From assembly GCF_001424585.1 (NCBI RefSeq), contig NZ_LMPJ01000010.1, positions 240,288 through 304,287 on the forward strand: DNA of 64,000 nt, written 5' to 3'. The stretch is from Chryseobacterium sp. Leaf180 (lineage in GTDB: Bacteria > Bacteroidota > Bacteroidia > Flavobacteriales > Weeksellaceae). Positions 35,623 to 43,644 of the stretch are shown here, one piece after another (the stretch's first letter is position 1; the number at the start of each line of letters is the position of its first letter). The notes beneath the pieces are model-generated. The model made no database searches. It saw nothing but the letters and a program-made list of their open reading frames with translations, and was not told where the DNA came from. Made by a program: the position numbers and the translations under genes.

Positions 35623-35712
35623 ATGCCAAGCGGAAAGAAAAGAAAAAGACACAAGGTTGCAACGCACAAAAGAAAGAAAAGAAGAAGAGCAAACAGACAT
35701 AAGAAAAAATAA
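35623..35712 (+). CDS. 29-residue very basic protein, probably ribosomal
   Basis: The frame encodes 29 residues beginning MPSGKKRKRHKVATH and ending RRANRHKKK; about 20 are Lys, Arg or His. I recall near-identical small frames in other Flavobacteriia next to HU and RNase E/G genes. The composition resembles tiny ribosomal proteins and the basic tail of mitochondrial mS38/COX24. A new ribosomal protein, bL38, was described from Flavobacterium johnsoniae ribosomes; I cannot tell whether this is it. Probably cotranscribed with the HU-type gene; a terminator follows. Confidence 0.75.
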   Translation: MPSGKKRKRHKVATHKRKKRRRANRHKKK

Positions 35713-35736
35713 TCTCTCCTGAGATTCATTATATAC

Positions 35737-35790
35737 AAATATAGTCGATGGGTTTTTAATTTTTTAATCTCCATTGACTATATTTTTGTT
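35737..35790 (+). terminator. Terminator after the HU-type operon
   Basis: A 15-bp stem (35737-35751 with 35771-35785, one G-T pair) with a 19-nt AT-rich loop, followed by T-rich sequence. Confidence 0.75.
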
Positions 35791-35882
35791 TGTTACCAAC
35801 AGATTTGGGAGTTTTTGCAGACTGATACATTCGTTTTATCTACTGTACAAAATCCCAAAACGCAAAATTTACCTTAATAAAA

Positions 35883-37442
35883 ATGAAGAAAGAACTTATC
35901 ATTTCGCATGAGGGTGATCTAACGAAGATCGCACTGCTGGAAGACGGAAGACTATGTGAACTTCATGAAGAGGAAGACAAAAATGATTTTGTAGTAGGCG
36001 ATCTGTTCATCGGGAAAATAAAAAAACTGGCACCCAACCTCAATGCAGCTTTCGTAAACATCGGTTATGAAAAAGACGCATTCCTGCACTATCAGGATCT
36101 GGGACCGCAGTTTCTTACGTATAAAAAATTCCTGAAAGAAGCGATTGCAAAGAAAGAAAACAGCTCCAGTCTAAAGAATTTCGAGATCCAGCCGGAGATC
36201 GACAAAAACGGAACTGTAGACAAGATCATTGCCAAAGACGACGTTGTTCTTTTACAGATCACCAAAGAACCAATCTCTACAAAAGGCCCGAGAATCTCTA
36301 CGCAGATTGCTCTCACGGGGCGTTTTTTAGTTTTGATACCTTTTGACAACAAGATTTCTATATCTAAAAAAATACGCACTGCTGAAGAAAAAGAAAGACT
36401 GCGTACATTGATCGGAAGTATAAAACCTGAAGGTTTCGGAGTGATTATCAGAACAGTAGCTGAAGGCAAAAAAGTAGCTGATCTGCATAATGACATGAAT
36501 CAGCTCGTACAGAAATGGGAAAACACGTTTAAAAACATCCAGAAAGGCAAAGTGCCTTCCAAAGTTTTGAGCGAAGACGATAAAGCATCATCCATCCTGA
36601 GAGACAATTTTAATCAGGATTTTGTAAACATCTACTGCGATGACGAAAGCATGGTAGAAGAGATGAAAAACTACGTGGAAATGATCGCTCCCGAACGCAA
36701 AAACATTGTACAGTATTACAATTCCCACATTCCTCTTTTTGAATATTACAACGTAGAAAAGCAGATGAAGCAAAGCTTCGGAAAGCACGTCAATATTCCA
36801 AGTTCAAAAGGCGCCTATCTCGTGATCGAGCATACAGAAGCGCTGCACGTCGTAGACGTAAACTCAGGAAACAACATCTCTGCCGGAAGCACAGCAAACA
36901 GAGAGCATGCGCTGCATGTAAACAAAATGGCCGCAACAGAGGTTGCCAGACAACTAAGGCTTCGTGACATGGGAGGCATCATCGTCGTAGATTTTATCGA
37001 TATGACGAGCGCCGATCACCGCAGAGATCTCTTTGAGCATTTCAAAAACGAAATGAGCAGAGACAAAGCAAGGCACAAAATATTGCCGCCAAGTAAATTT
37101 GGGCTGATACAGATTACCAGACAGAGAAACCGTCCGGAAAGACAGATCGACACCCAGGAAGAAAACCCAAACAAAGTAGGGGAAATTTCGGCTCCTATTG
37201 TGATTGTAGAAAAGATGGAAGACACCATCAGAGGCATAATGCAGAAAGAAAAAGGCAAACTTTATCTGCACGTACATCCTTTCGTAGAAGCTTTCCTTAC
37301 CAAAGGTCTGAAAAGCATCCAGATGAAATGGTTTTTAAAATACAAAAAATGGGTGATCATCATCCCACGAGACTCTTTCAAATATTTGGAATATAAGATT
37401 TACAATTCAGAGAAAAAAGAATTGGTCTCTTTTACCAATTAG
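35883..37442 (+). CDS. rng: Ribonuclease E/G family endoribonuclease
   Basis: 519 residues, RNase G length, without the long C-terminal scaffold of RNase E. An S1-like RNA-binding domain occupies about 35-130. The catalytic metal aspartates are Asp325 (VVDVNSGN) and Asp370 (VVDFIDM). It cuts single-stranded AU-rich RNA in rRNA processing and mRNA decay. The canonical zinc-link cysteines were not identified. It is a separate unit after the HU operon, with its own terminator. Confidence 0.92.
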   Translation: MKKELIISHEGDLTKIALLEDGRLCELHEEEDKNDFVVGDLFIGKIKKLAPNLNAAFVNIGYEKDAFLHYQDLGPQFLTYKKFLKEAIAKKENSSSLKNFEIQPEIDKNGTVDKIIAKDDVVLLQITKEPISTKGPRISTQIALTGRFLVLIPFDNKISISKKIRTAEEKERLRTLIGSIKPEGFGVIIRTVAEGKKVADLHNDMNQLVQKWENTFKNIQKGKVPSKVLSEDDKASSILRDNFNQDFVNIYCDDESMVEEMKNYVEMIAPERKNIVQYYNSHIPLFEYYNVEKQMKQSFGKHVNIPSSKGAYLVIEHTEALHVVDVNSGNNISAGSTANREHALHVNKMAATEVARQLRLRDMGGIIVVDFIDMTSADHRRDLFEHFKNEMSRDKARHKILPPSKFGLIQITRQRNRPERQIDTQEENPNKVGEISAPIVIVEKMEDTIRGIMQKEKGKLYLHVHPFVEAFLTKGLKSIQMKWFLKYKKWVIIIPRDSFKYLEYKIYNSEKKELVSFTN

Positions 37443-37455
37443 AAAAAACTTTCAG

Positions 37456-37486
37456 AAAACCTTCGATTCTTTCGGAGGTTTTTTTC
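37456..37486 (+). terminator. Terminator after the RNase gene
   Basis: An 11-bp stem (37456-37466 with 37472-37482, one G-T pair) and a T-run. Confidence 0.85.
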
Positions 37487-37583
37487 TTTAAATATCACTT
37501 CTAAAGCTGATCTCCAATAATTTTAAAACTAAATTAACACCGCTACTCTTTTCTTGTTTTAGATATATCGCTACATTTACGAT

Positions 37584-38213
37584 ATGGAAAGTTTGGGAAA
37601 AGATCTTCTGAAAAAAATAAAAAATGCAACATTGGGCGGCGCTACGGCACACGGAGTTTTTTCTCCGCCATACAGACCGCTCTTTACGTATGAAGAAATT
37701 CTAAAGAAAAACCCAAAATTTGCAGCGGTAAATATTGTGCTTTACCTTCGCGATGATGAATGGTTTTTCCCGCTGATCGTGCGCACAGAAAACGAACGCG
37801 ACCGTCACAGCGGACAGATTTCACTTCCTGGCGGAAAGCGTGAAGATGATGACCTTAATTTTGCTGAAACTGCTCTGCGCGAAACTTCCGAGGAAATCGG
37901 TTTGGGGAAACCTTTCGTGAGAATCATTCGCGAAATGTCTCCTATCTACATTCCGCCAAGCAATTTTTATGTGCACGCTTTCATCTCTTACGGCCGCAAA
38001 AACCCGGAGTTTCTACTTCAGGAAACAGAAGCGGTAGAAGTCATAGAATTTCCTGTTTCTTCATTTTTAAAACTGCCCGACAGTCCGGAACTTATGGTAC
38101 TTGATGCCGCAGGCGGAAAAGAAGTTCCGGTAATCAATTTCAACGGACATATTATCTGGGGAGCGACCGCAATGATCCTCAGCGAATTCAGCCAGTTGCT
38201 CAAAAAAATGTAA
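37584..38213 (+). CDS. Nudix hydrolase of the CoA pyrophosphatase type
   Basis: 209 residues. The Nudix box runs GGKREDDDL...LRETSEEIGL with one residue more than MutT, as in the CoA-pyrophosphatase (NudL) subfamily. The preceding RHSGQISLPGG is the subfamily's upstream motif. The reaction would be splitting of CoA or acyl-CoA into phosphopantetheine and 3',5'-ADP. The gene is the first of a plus-strand run with the acyltransferase, a lipoprotein and mpl. Confidence 0.85.
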   Translation: MESLGKDLLKKIKNATLGGATAHGVFSPPYRPLFTYEEILKKNPKFAAVNIVLYLRDDEWFFPLIVRTENERDRHSGQISLPGGKREDDDLNFAETALRETSEEIGLGKPFVRIIREMSPIYIPPSNFYVHAFISYGRKNPEFLLQETEAVEVIEFPVSSFLKLPDSPELMVLDAAGGKEVPVINFNGHIIWGATAMILSEFSQLLKKM

Positions 38214-38218
38214 CTTTG
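38211..38218 (+). promoter_or_regulatory. Possible -7 box for the acyltransferase gene
   Basis: TAACTTTG, an exact TAnnTTTG match that overlaps the Nudix stop codon, 22 nt before the ATG at 38241. No well-spaced TTG. Confidence 0.35.
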
Positions 38219-38240
38219 CGCCTACATGTTTGTTTAAGCG

Positions 38241-39041
38241 ATGGCGAAGAAAAATATTTTTACCGATTCATTCGGCACACCCTATTTTCTGAAGAGGGCA
38301 ATTATTTTTGTTTTAGGATTAATTTCTTACCGGAGATTCAACGGATTCAACAAACTTGTGATTACAGGTACAGAAAACCTGCTTGACCTTCCAGATTCCA
38401 ACGTACTTTTTGTATCAAATCATCAGACTTATTTTGCTGATGTTGCCGCGATGTATCACGCTTTCTGCGCAGTAAACAACGGCTATCTCAATACCATTAA
38501 AAATCCTATTTATCTTCTCAATCCGCGCGTTGATTTTTATTATGTTGCCGCTGAAGAGACGATGAATAAAGGAATTTTACCTAAAATCTTTAAAATTGCC
38601 GGTGCTGTTACCGTAAAAAGAACATGGCGAGCTGAAGGTAAAAACGTAAACCGTCTTGTTGATTTAAATGAAATTGACAACATCATGAAAGCACTTGACA
38701 ACGGCTGGGTGGCAACTTTTCCGCAGGGAACAACTGCCGCTTTTGCACAGGGAAGAAAAGGAACTGCAAAACTGGTAAAAAATCAGCGGCCGATCGTTAT
38801 TCCGATTAAGATTGACGGTTTCAGAAGAGCTTTCGATAAGAAAGGCCTTCGAGTAAAAGTAACCGGAATCAAGCCTACCATGGAATTCAAAAAACCGCTC
38901 GACATCGATTATGATAAAGAAAACGCGCACGAAATTCTCCGCAAAATCATGATTGCTATCGAGCAGACCGAAGATTTTAATCTGTTGCATACGTACGACG
39001 AAGAATTGAAATCTAAAAAATCTGAGCAAAATAATCCTTAA
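38241..39041 (+). CDS. PlsC-type 1-acylglycerol-3-phosphate acyltransferase
   Basis: 266 residues with the PlsC layout. Motif I reads NHQTYFAD, which places the Asp six residues after His instead of five, and motif III reads FPQGTT instead of FPEGT. I believe a Bacteroidetes branch shares these changes, but have not checked. The product would add a second acyl chain to lysophosphatidate at the inner membrane. A glycerolipid or other O-acyltransferase role is possible. It follows the Nudix gene by 27 nt. Confidence 0.75.
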   Translation: MAKKNIFTDSFGTPYFLKRAIIFVLGLISYRRFNGFNKLVITGTENLLDLPDSNVLFVSNHQTYFADVAAMYHAFCAVNNGYLNTIKNPIYLLNPRVDFYYVAAEETMNKGILPKIFKIAGAVTVKRTWRAEGKNVNRLVDLNEIDNIMKALDNGWVATFPQGTTAAFAQGRKGTAKLVKNQRPIVIPIKIDGFRRAFDKKGLRVKVTGIKPTMEFKKPLDIDYDKENAHEILRKIMIAIEQTEDFNLLHTYDEELKSKKSEQNNP

Positions 39042-39051
39042 AATTTACGGA

Positions 39052-39492
39052 ATGAAAAAATTAATAGGAATGCTCATATTAATTTTAGTGGTACTTTCCT
39101 GCAACACACAGAAAGTATATTCAGATTACGATATCAGCTATTCCAAAAGCGGAGGCTATGCTCCGGTTTACGAAAATCTTCTCATTAAAGGCACAGATGC
39201 CTATTATTCTTTCGAAGGAAAAGGTAAAAAAACGAATTCTAGTTTTAAATTAACTTCCGCTGAACTTCAAAAACTTGATGAAATTTTAAGTGAAAAAAGA
39301 TTCCGGTTTATAGAAGAAGATCATAAAAAAGTATATGACCGAATGTCTGTGACTATCGTTGTGAAAAACGGTAAAAACAGTGCCAGTAAGACAGATGCAG
39401 GATTTATTTTGGCAAAAGATCAGAAAAACTGGGCAGCCATCACCGGTGCTTTTCAGGAAATCATCAGTAAAAAAGTAAAAAACACTCCATAA
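39052..39492 (+). CDS. Hypothetical lipoprotein
   Basis: 146 residues with a lipobox VLSC (Cys17) and a mature domain of about 125 residues with mixed alpha/beta character (ISYSKSGGYAPVYENLLI, MSVTIVVKNGKNSASKTD). I do not recognise a family. It lies 10 nt after the acyltransferase and 2 nt before mpl. Confidence 0.7.
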   Translation: MKKLIGMLILILVVLSCNTQKVYSDYDISYSKSGGYAPVYENLLIKGTDAYYSFEGKGKKTNSSFKLTSAELQKLDEILSEKRFRFIEEDHKKVYDRMSVTIVVKNGKNSASKTDAGFILAKDQKNWAAITGAFQEIISKKVKNTP

Positions 39493-39494
39493 AT

Positions 39495-40832
39495 TTGAAA
39501 ATCCATTTCATTGCCATCGGCGGAAGCGCGATGCACAACCTTGCTATTGCGTTAAAAGATAAAGGATATGAAGTTTCCGGCTCTGATGATGCCGTTTTTG
39601 AACCTTCAAAATCACGTCTTGAGAAAAAAGGAATTCTGCCCGAAGAACTGGGCTGGTTTCCGGAAAAAATCACTTCAGATCTTGATGCCGTCATCCTCGG
39701 AATGCACGCTCATCAGGACAATCCTGAGCTGGCGAAAGCAGAAGAATTAGGTTTAAAAATATATTCATATCCCGAGTTTCTGTACGAACAGTCAAAAAAT
39801 AAAACGCGCGTCGTCATAGCCGGTTCGCACGGTAAAACGACGATTACTTCCATGATTCTTCACGTGCTGAATTTCCATCAGAAAGATGTCGATTACATGG
39901 TCGGTGCGCAGCTTGAAGGTTTCGACTGCATGGTAAAACTCACGCAGGAAAACGATTTTATGATTCTGGAAGGCGATGAATATCTTTCCTCTCCTATCGA
40001 TTTACGTTCAAAATTCCTCCTTTATCAGCCAAATATCGCATTAATGAGCGGCATCGCGTGGGATCACATCAATGTATTTAAGACATTTGATGACTACATT
40101 GATCAGTTCAGAAAGTTCATCGCGAGCATCACTCCCGGAGGTGTTTTGGTGTACAACGAAGAGGATGCAGAAGTGGTAAAAGTGGTTGAAAATGCCGAAA
40201 ACTTTTTTAGAAAAATCCCTTACAAAACTCCGGAATACGATATTGTGAACGGAAAAGTTCACCTGAAAACCGAGATGGGCGACATTCCGCTTTCTGTATT
40301 TGGTGCACATAATTTATTGAATCTTGAAGGGGCGAGACACATCTGTCACACTTTAGGAATCATGGATGAAGATTTTTATGAAGCCATCATGAGTTTCAAA
40401 GGTGCCAGCAAGCGTCTTGAGAAAGTTGAAAGACCTGACGGCGGAATTCTCTACAAAGATTTTGCACACGCACCAAGCAAAGTAAAAGCAGTAGTAAAAG
40501 CCTTCTGCGAGCAGTTTAAAAACGAAAAAAAATACGGATTTCTTGAGCTCCACACCTACTCCAGTCTCAACCCTGTTTTTCTGGAGCAGTACGATCACGC
40601 GATGGACGGACTCGACGAAGCCATCGTTTTCTACTCTGAAGATGCCCTAAAAATCAAAAGAATGGAGCCGATTTCCCCGGGTCTCATCAAAGAAAAGTTC
40701 AAAAACGAAAACCTGAAAGTCTTCACCAACGCTGCAGAACTTCACACCTACTGGGATTCTTTAGATAAAACCGACGGCGTGTATATGATGATGAGCTCGG
40801 GTAATTTTGGGGGCTTGGATTTGATGAAGTAG
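39495..40832 (+). CDS. mpl: Murein peptide ligase Mpl (Mur ligase family)
   Basis: 445 residues. An N-terminal Rossmann part (FIAIGGSAMHNLAIALKDKG) is followed by the ATP loop GSHGKTT (110-116), then the Mur central and C-terminal domains (GAHNLLNLEGA, KDFAHAPSKV). Mpl joins recycled tripeptide L-Ala-gamma-D-Glu-meso-Dap to UDP-MurNAc. The start is TTG at 39495; the family sequence begins there and no ATG is near. With namZ and the LysM glucosaminidase, this window covers parts of wall recycling. Confidence 0.9.
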   Translation: MKIHFIAIGGSAMHNLAIALKDKGYEVSGSDDAVFEPSKSRLEKKGILPEELGWFPEKITSDLDAVILGMHAHQDNPELAKAEELGLKIYSYPEFLYEQSKNKTRVVIAGSHGKTTITSMILHVLNFHQKDVDYMVGAQLEGFDCMVKLTQENDFMILEGDEYLSSPIDLRSKFLLYQPNIALMSGIAWDHINVFKTFDDYIDQFRKFIASITPGGVLVYNEEDAEVVKVVENAENFFRKIPYKTPEYDIVNGKVHLKTEMGDIPLSVFGAHNLLNLEGARHICHTLGIMDEDFYEAIMSFKGASKRLEKVERPDGGILYKDFAHAPSKVKAVVKAFCEQFKNEKKYGFLELHTYSSLNPVFLEQYDHAMDGLDEAIVFYSEDALKIKRMEPISPGLIKEKFKNENLKVFTNAAELHTYWDSLDKTDGVYMMMSSGNFGGLDLMK

Positions 40833-40898
40833 TTAATTAAATAAAAATCAGTAGTTAGTCACTATATATATATTAAGTATAAACATAGAATATAATTG

Positions 40899-40943
40899 AT
40901 TGGCGCTACAATATAAAAATAATTATAGTTTGAATTGGCGCTA
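40899..40943. repeat. 10-bp direct repeat before the accessory gene
   Basis: ATTGGCGCTA occurs at 40899-40908 and 40934-40943, 35 bp apart, in an AT-rich gap (40833-40987). The first eight bases also occur inside the palindrome at 4749-4803. No inverted-repeat ends or target duplication were found. Confidence 0.6.
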
Positions 40944-40987
40944 TGTGCAAGTCCAGATGTTAGTTGCAACCTCAACAGACCACGAAA

Positions 40988-41947
40988 ATGATACGAAGAC
41001 AAAAATACATTCTTAGCTCAACACACTTGGACAGTCAAGGTTTTAGGATGACGAAGGATGCTCTTGACAGTATGTTGTCTCAACTAAATGGAATAAGAAA
41101 ACCACGTTTAGGATTAGAACATATTAGGACTTTTCCACCATTTGGTACAATATGTAACGGAAAAGTTTTTCAAGGAGAGGATAAGCATTATTATTTGTCT
41201 GCTGAAATGATGTATTTTGATAAAAAAGAATTTATTACCCTTGACGATGGAACTCAATTGGTAAAAGAATATTTTAATGAAGGAGAGTATCCTTTTATTG
41301 AATGTGAAGAAACCGAGGCAACAAAATTATCTATTCCAACAGACCCAGCAAACTTTGAAAAAGTAAATGAGCATAAAGAAATTTATGAATTAGTAAAGCA
41401 AGAAAGTGATTTAGAATTTGACACGTCCGAATTTGGACGAAAGTCTCAGTTACCGGACCCAGAAACAGTTATCACAATAACTAAAATCCTTGCTACGACT
41501 CTTGGAATAATCAAATCAAAAGTTACAGAAAAATTAGGTGATGCAATTGGAGAAGACTTGGCTAAATTATATAAATTAATATCCCAACTTGCAATAGAAA
41601 CAATAAAGAAAGCAAAACCATCAAGCAGACCAAAGAATTTTGTGATTTCTTATCCTAACATCGAATGTAATGTTGAATTAGTTATAACTACTCACAAGGC
41701 AGACAAAGTTCTAAATTCATTGACTACTGAAAAACTCAAAATTGTAGCCGAGAAAGTTGAACAACTAAAAAACTTTGAAGCTGAAAAAATTCAATTTATA
41801 TTTAATGACAGCGACATTTGGGAGTTTAATTATTTACTTACAAAAACAGGTGCTGTTATTGGAACAATAAAATCTTTTAACAAGCGAAATGAACTGTATA
41901 ATCAGATTTTAGAAAAACAGAATAACGAAGAAAAGGGCATCAGCTAA
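40988..41947 (+). CDS. Unknown accessory protein
   Basis: 319 residues from ATG 40988; a TTG eight codons upstream is less likely. I do not recognise it. The N-terminal ~115 residues (STHLDSQGFRMTKDALDSML, then PRLGLEHIRTFPPFG and YLSAEMMYFD) vaguely recall phage capsid-protease-like proteins. A hydrophobic helix follows (ITITKILATTLGII, about 162-175), then an alpha/beta C-terminal domain. The gene is more AT-rich than its neighbours, with frequent ACA, TTA and ATA codons, and lies between mpl and a repeat tract, so recent gain is likely. Confidence 0.6.
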   Translation: MIRRQKYILSSTHLDSQGFRMTKDALDSMLSQLNGIRKPRLGLEHIRTFPPFGTICNGKVFQGEDKHYYLSAEMMYFDKKEFITLDDGTQLVKEYFNEGEYPFIECEETEATKLSIPTDPANFEKVNEHKEIYELVKQESDLEFDTSEFGRKSQLPDPETVITITKILATTLGIIKSKVTEKLGDAIGEDLAKLYKLISQLAIETIKKAKPSSRPKNFVISYPNIECNVELVITTHKADKVLNSLTTEKLKIVAEKVEQLKNFEAEKIQFIFNDSDIWEFNYLLTKTGAVIGTIKSFNKRNELYNQILEKQNNEEKGIS

Positions 41948-42026
41948 AAAGGACTTACCAAAAGCAGGAAGTTTTATTACTGTAATAAGAAAATTGATCT
42001 TTTATAATTCTTAATCCGTTTATTAG

Positions 42027-42413
42027 ACCATCGTTGCTGCTATAAACCCCAAATTTGACGCTCACAACCTAATCGTTGACGTTCACAACCCCAAAATATA
42101 CATCCTCCACCCCTCCGTTGCCGTTATTCAGATCATCGTTGCCGTTCCGGACCGAAAATTATACGTTGTGAACCCCATCGTTGCGGTTGCAAACCCCAAA
42201 TTTGACGTTCAGAACCTCATCGTTGACGTCCCGAACCCAAAAACATACGTCCGGAACCTCATCGTTTCGGTCCACAACCGCAAAACTCCGGTAAATAACC
42301 CCAACCACGCGGTCTTTTACCTCAATCATCACCTTCCCGACCACATCAGATCTATTGAAAACGTCTTTCTTCAGATAAAAGTCCTGAATGTTTTTCTGAA
42401 AAATGCTTCGTAA
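42027..42413 (+). other. Open frame through the 21-bp repeats, coding status unclear
   Basis: About 128 sense codons follow the stop at 42024. The first possible start is GTG 42168, giving about 81 residues of heptads of the pattern N-P/L-x-V-x-V-x. The continuous frame and indel-free units argue for coding or recent coding; the lack of an ATG, signal or known family argues against. Treat as unresolved. Confidence 0.35.
42030..42344. repeat. Fifteen tandem 21-bp units, alternating two types
   Basis: From 42030 the DNA divides into 15 units of exactly 21 bp with no indel. Type A resembles ATCGTTGNCGTTNNNAACCC and type B AAATTTGACGTTCANAACCT; they mostly alternate, giving a 42-bp higher period. 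The last two or three units are degenerate. The plus frame is open from 42027 to 42413 and gives heptads such as IVDVHNP and KFDVQNL. The minus frame gives heptads such as GVCNRND and EVLNVKF but has stops in units 7 and 2. Confidence 0.85.
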
Positions 42414-42454
42414 TACTAATAAAGACGGGACATCAAATAAAATCGTTTTTAGAC

Positions 42455-42487
42455 AATAAAAAAATCCCCAAACTAAAGTTTGAGGAT
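42455..42487 (-). terminator. Terminator after the 163-residue gene
   Basis: An imperfect hairpin (42464-42474 with 42477-42487: ATCCCCAAACT and AGTTTGAGGAT), with an A-run at 42457-42464 that forms the T-run on the minus strand. Confidence 0.75.
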
Positions 42488-42513
42488 GATGTGTGTGCAT
42501 TATAAAATAAATT

Positions 42514-43005
42514 TTATGAAGGTTTTTCTTCCGGAGTTTCAGGATCCGGCTTCGGTGTTCTGCTAAAAAACTGTTTCATATCGTTGTATTTCGTCTGGAA
42601 GCCGGGCGCCTGGCTGCCCGCCTTGTACACCGTGTAACTGTAGTCGTCCAACGCCGCTTGGTAGTTATCGTAGTCGTGAAGCACCTTTGCATCTCGAAGT
42701 CTGGAGAGTAGGTTTTCCAGACGCGAGATCAGTCCCTCCAGATTTTTGCGCGAGCTGTAGTCCTTCTCAAATTCCACCCAGTCGATATCGCTCACGCTTA
42801 GGTTGGGCTGGCTCTTGTTGTAATCGTAGACTTTGTTTACGAGCAGCTTATTCTGCTCATTGATGCTTCCGTACTTTTTGCGGTCCTGCGGCGTGAGATT
42901 CACCGTTAATCTCTGCAAAGCCGTTTCTGCAGCGGCGATGCCCTGTTCGATGGCATTCAGTTCGGCTGCGGTAAGATGGTCGTTGTTTAAGTTGCTGATC
43001 GGCAT
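42514..43005 (-). CDS. Helical hypothetical protein
   Basis: 163 residues, no signal peptide or membrane segment. Mostly alpha-helical with a likely coiled-coil part (AAELNAIEQGIAAAETALQRL and GLISRLENLLSRLRDAK) and a Pro/Glu-rich tail. The segment LTPQDRKKYGSINE looks like a conserved core. I do not recognise the family. GC content is above that of the neighbouring repeat and accessory gene, so it probably belongs to the chromosome rather than the insert. It has its own terminator. Confidence 0.7.
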   Translation of the reverse strand: MPISNLNNDHLTAAELNAIEQGIAAAETALQRLTVNLTPQDRKKYGSINEQNKLLVNKVYDYNKSQPNLSVSDIDWVEFEKDYSSRKNLEGLISRLENLLSRLRDAKVLHDYDNYQAALDDYSYTVYKAGSQAPGFQTKYNDMKQFFSRTPKPDPETPEEKPS

Positions 43006-43270
43006 AATGAATAAAAGTTTTTAGTTAAACAAGTTTTTAAGTTCTTACTGAGATTTCTCATTTTCAGCATAACTAAATTAATACTTTTTTCTTACCAAAA
43101 TACTCAATGGTAAAATTTTATTTAATCTAAACACTTAATTAATGTTATTTATTGGCTAAATCTATATTTAAAGCAATATAATTCGTTTGTAATACATTTA
43201 CATTCTGCATTATATTAAAGTTCGGATGATTTTATGCCCGGCAATTGTTATTTTTACTGAAAATCACACT

Positions 43271-43642
43271 ATGGAAATTGTTGCTAAAATTTTAATTGCG
43301 GTCGTGGCGATAGAGCATCTGTATATTCTCTGGATGGAAATGTTTGCATGGGAAACCGCCGGAAAAAAGGTTTTCAAAGCTGCCTTGCCGGAAGAACTTT
43401 TTAAGCCGACTAAAGGTTTGGCAGCCAATCAGGGTTTATATAACGGTTTTCTTGCGGCCGGACTGATCTGGTCTTTATTCATTAAAGTTCCTCTGTGGCA
43501 GGCAAATATTGCATTGTTTTTCTTAGGGTGCGTCGCAGTTGCCGGAATTTACGGAGCGGTTTCAGCAACGAAAAAGATATTTTTTGTTCAGGCTTTGCCG
43601 GCGATTCTGGCGATGGTTGCTGTGTATCTGAGCATAAATTAA
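43271..43642 (+). CDS. DUF1304 membrane protein
   Basis: 123 residues with four hydrophobic segments and the family motif HLYILWMEMFAWET near the N-terminus, followed by NQGLYNGFLAAGL. DUF1304 members are small integral membrane proteins of unknown function. ATG 43271 is chosen; the 15 codons upstream lie in frame but are not family-like. It converges on the thioredoxin-fold gene with only 2 nt between the stop codons and no visible terminator. Confidence 0.88.
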   Translation: MEIVAKILIAVVAIEHLYILWMEMFAWETAGKKVFKAALPEELFKPTKGLAANQGLYNGFLAAGLIWSLFIKVPLWQANIALFFLGCVAVAGIYGAVSATKKIFFVQALPAILAMVAVYLSIN

Positions 43643-43644
43643 TT

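Noticed and set aside
40899..40943. Integron attC or transposon end
   Set aside because: The 10-bp repeats are direct, not inverted, and no GTTRRRY/RYYYAAC pair or integrase gene was found.
42030..42344. CRISPR array
   Set aside because: Units are contiguous without unique spacers, the repeat is degenerate, and no cas gene is present in the window.
42159..42500. Minus-strand frame of 113 residues through the 21-bp repeats
   Set aside because: Its first part overlaps the terminator of the 163-residue gene, it stops inside the repeat tract, and a second stop lies further on. The repeat content is described instead as a repeat tract.
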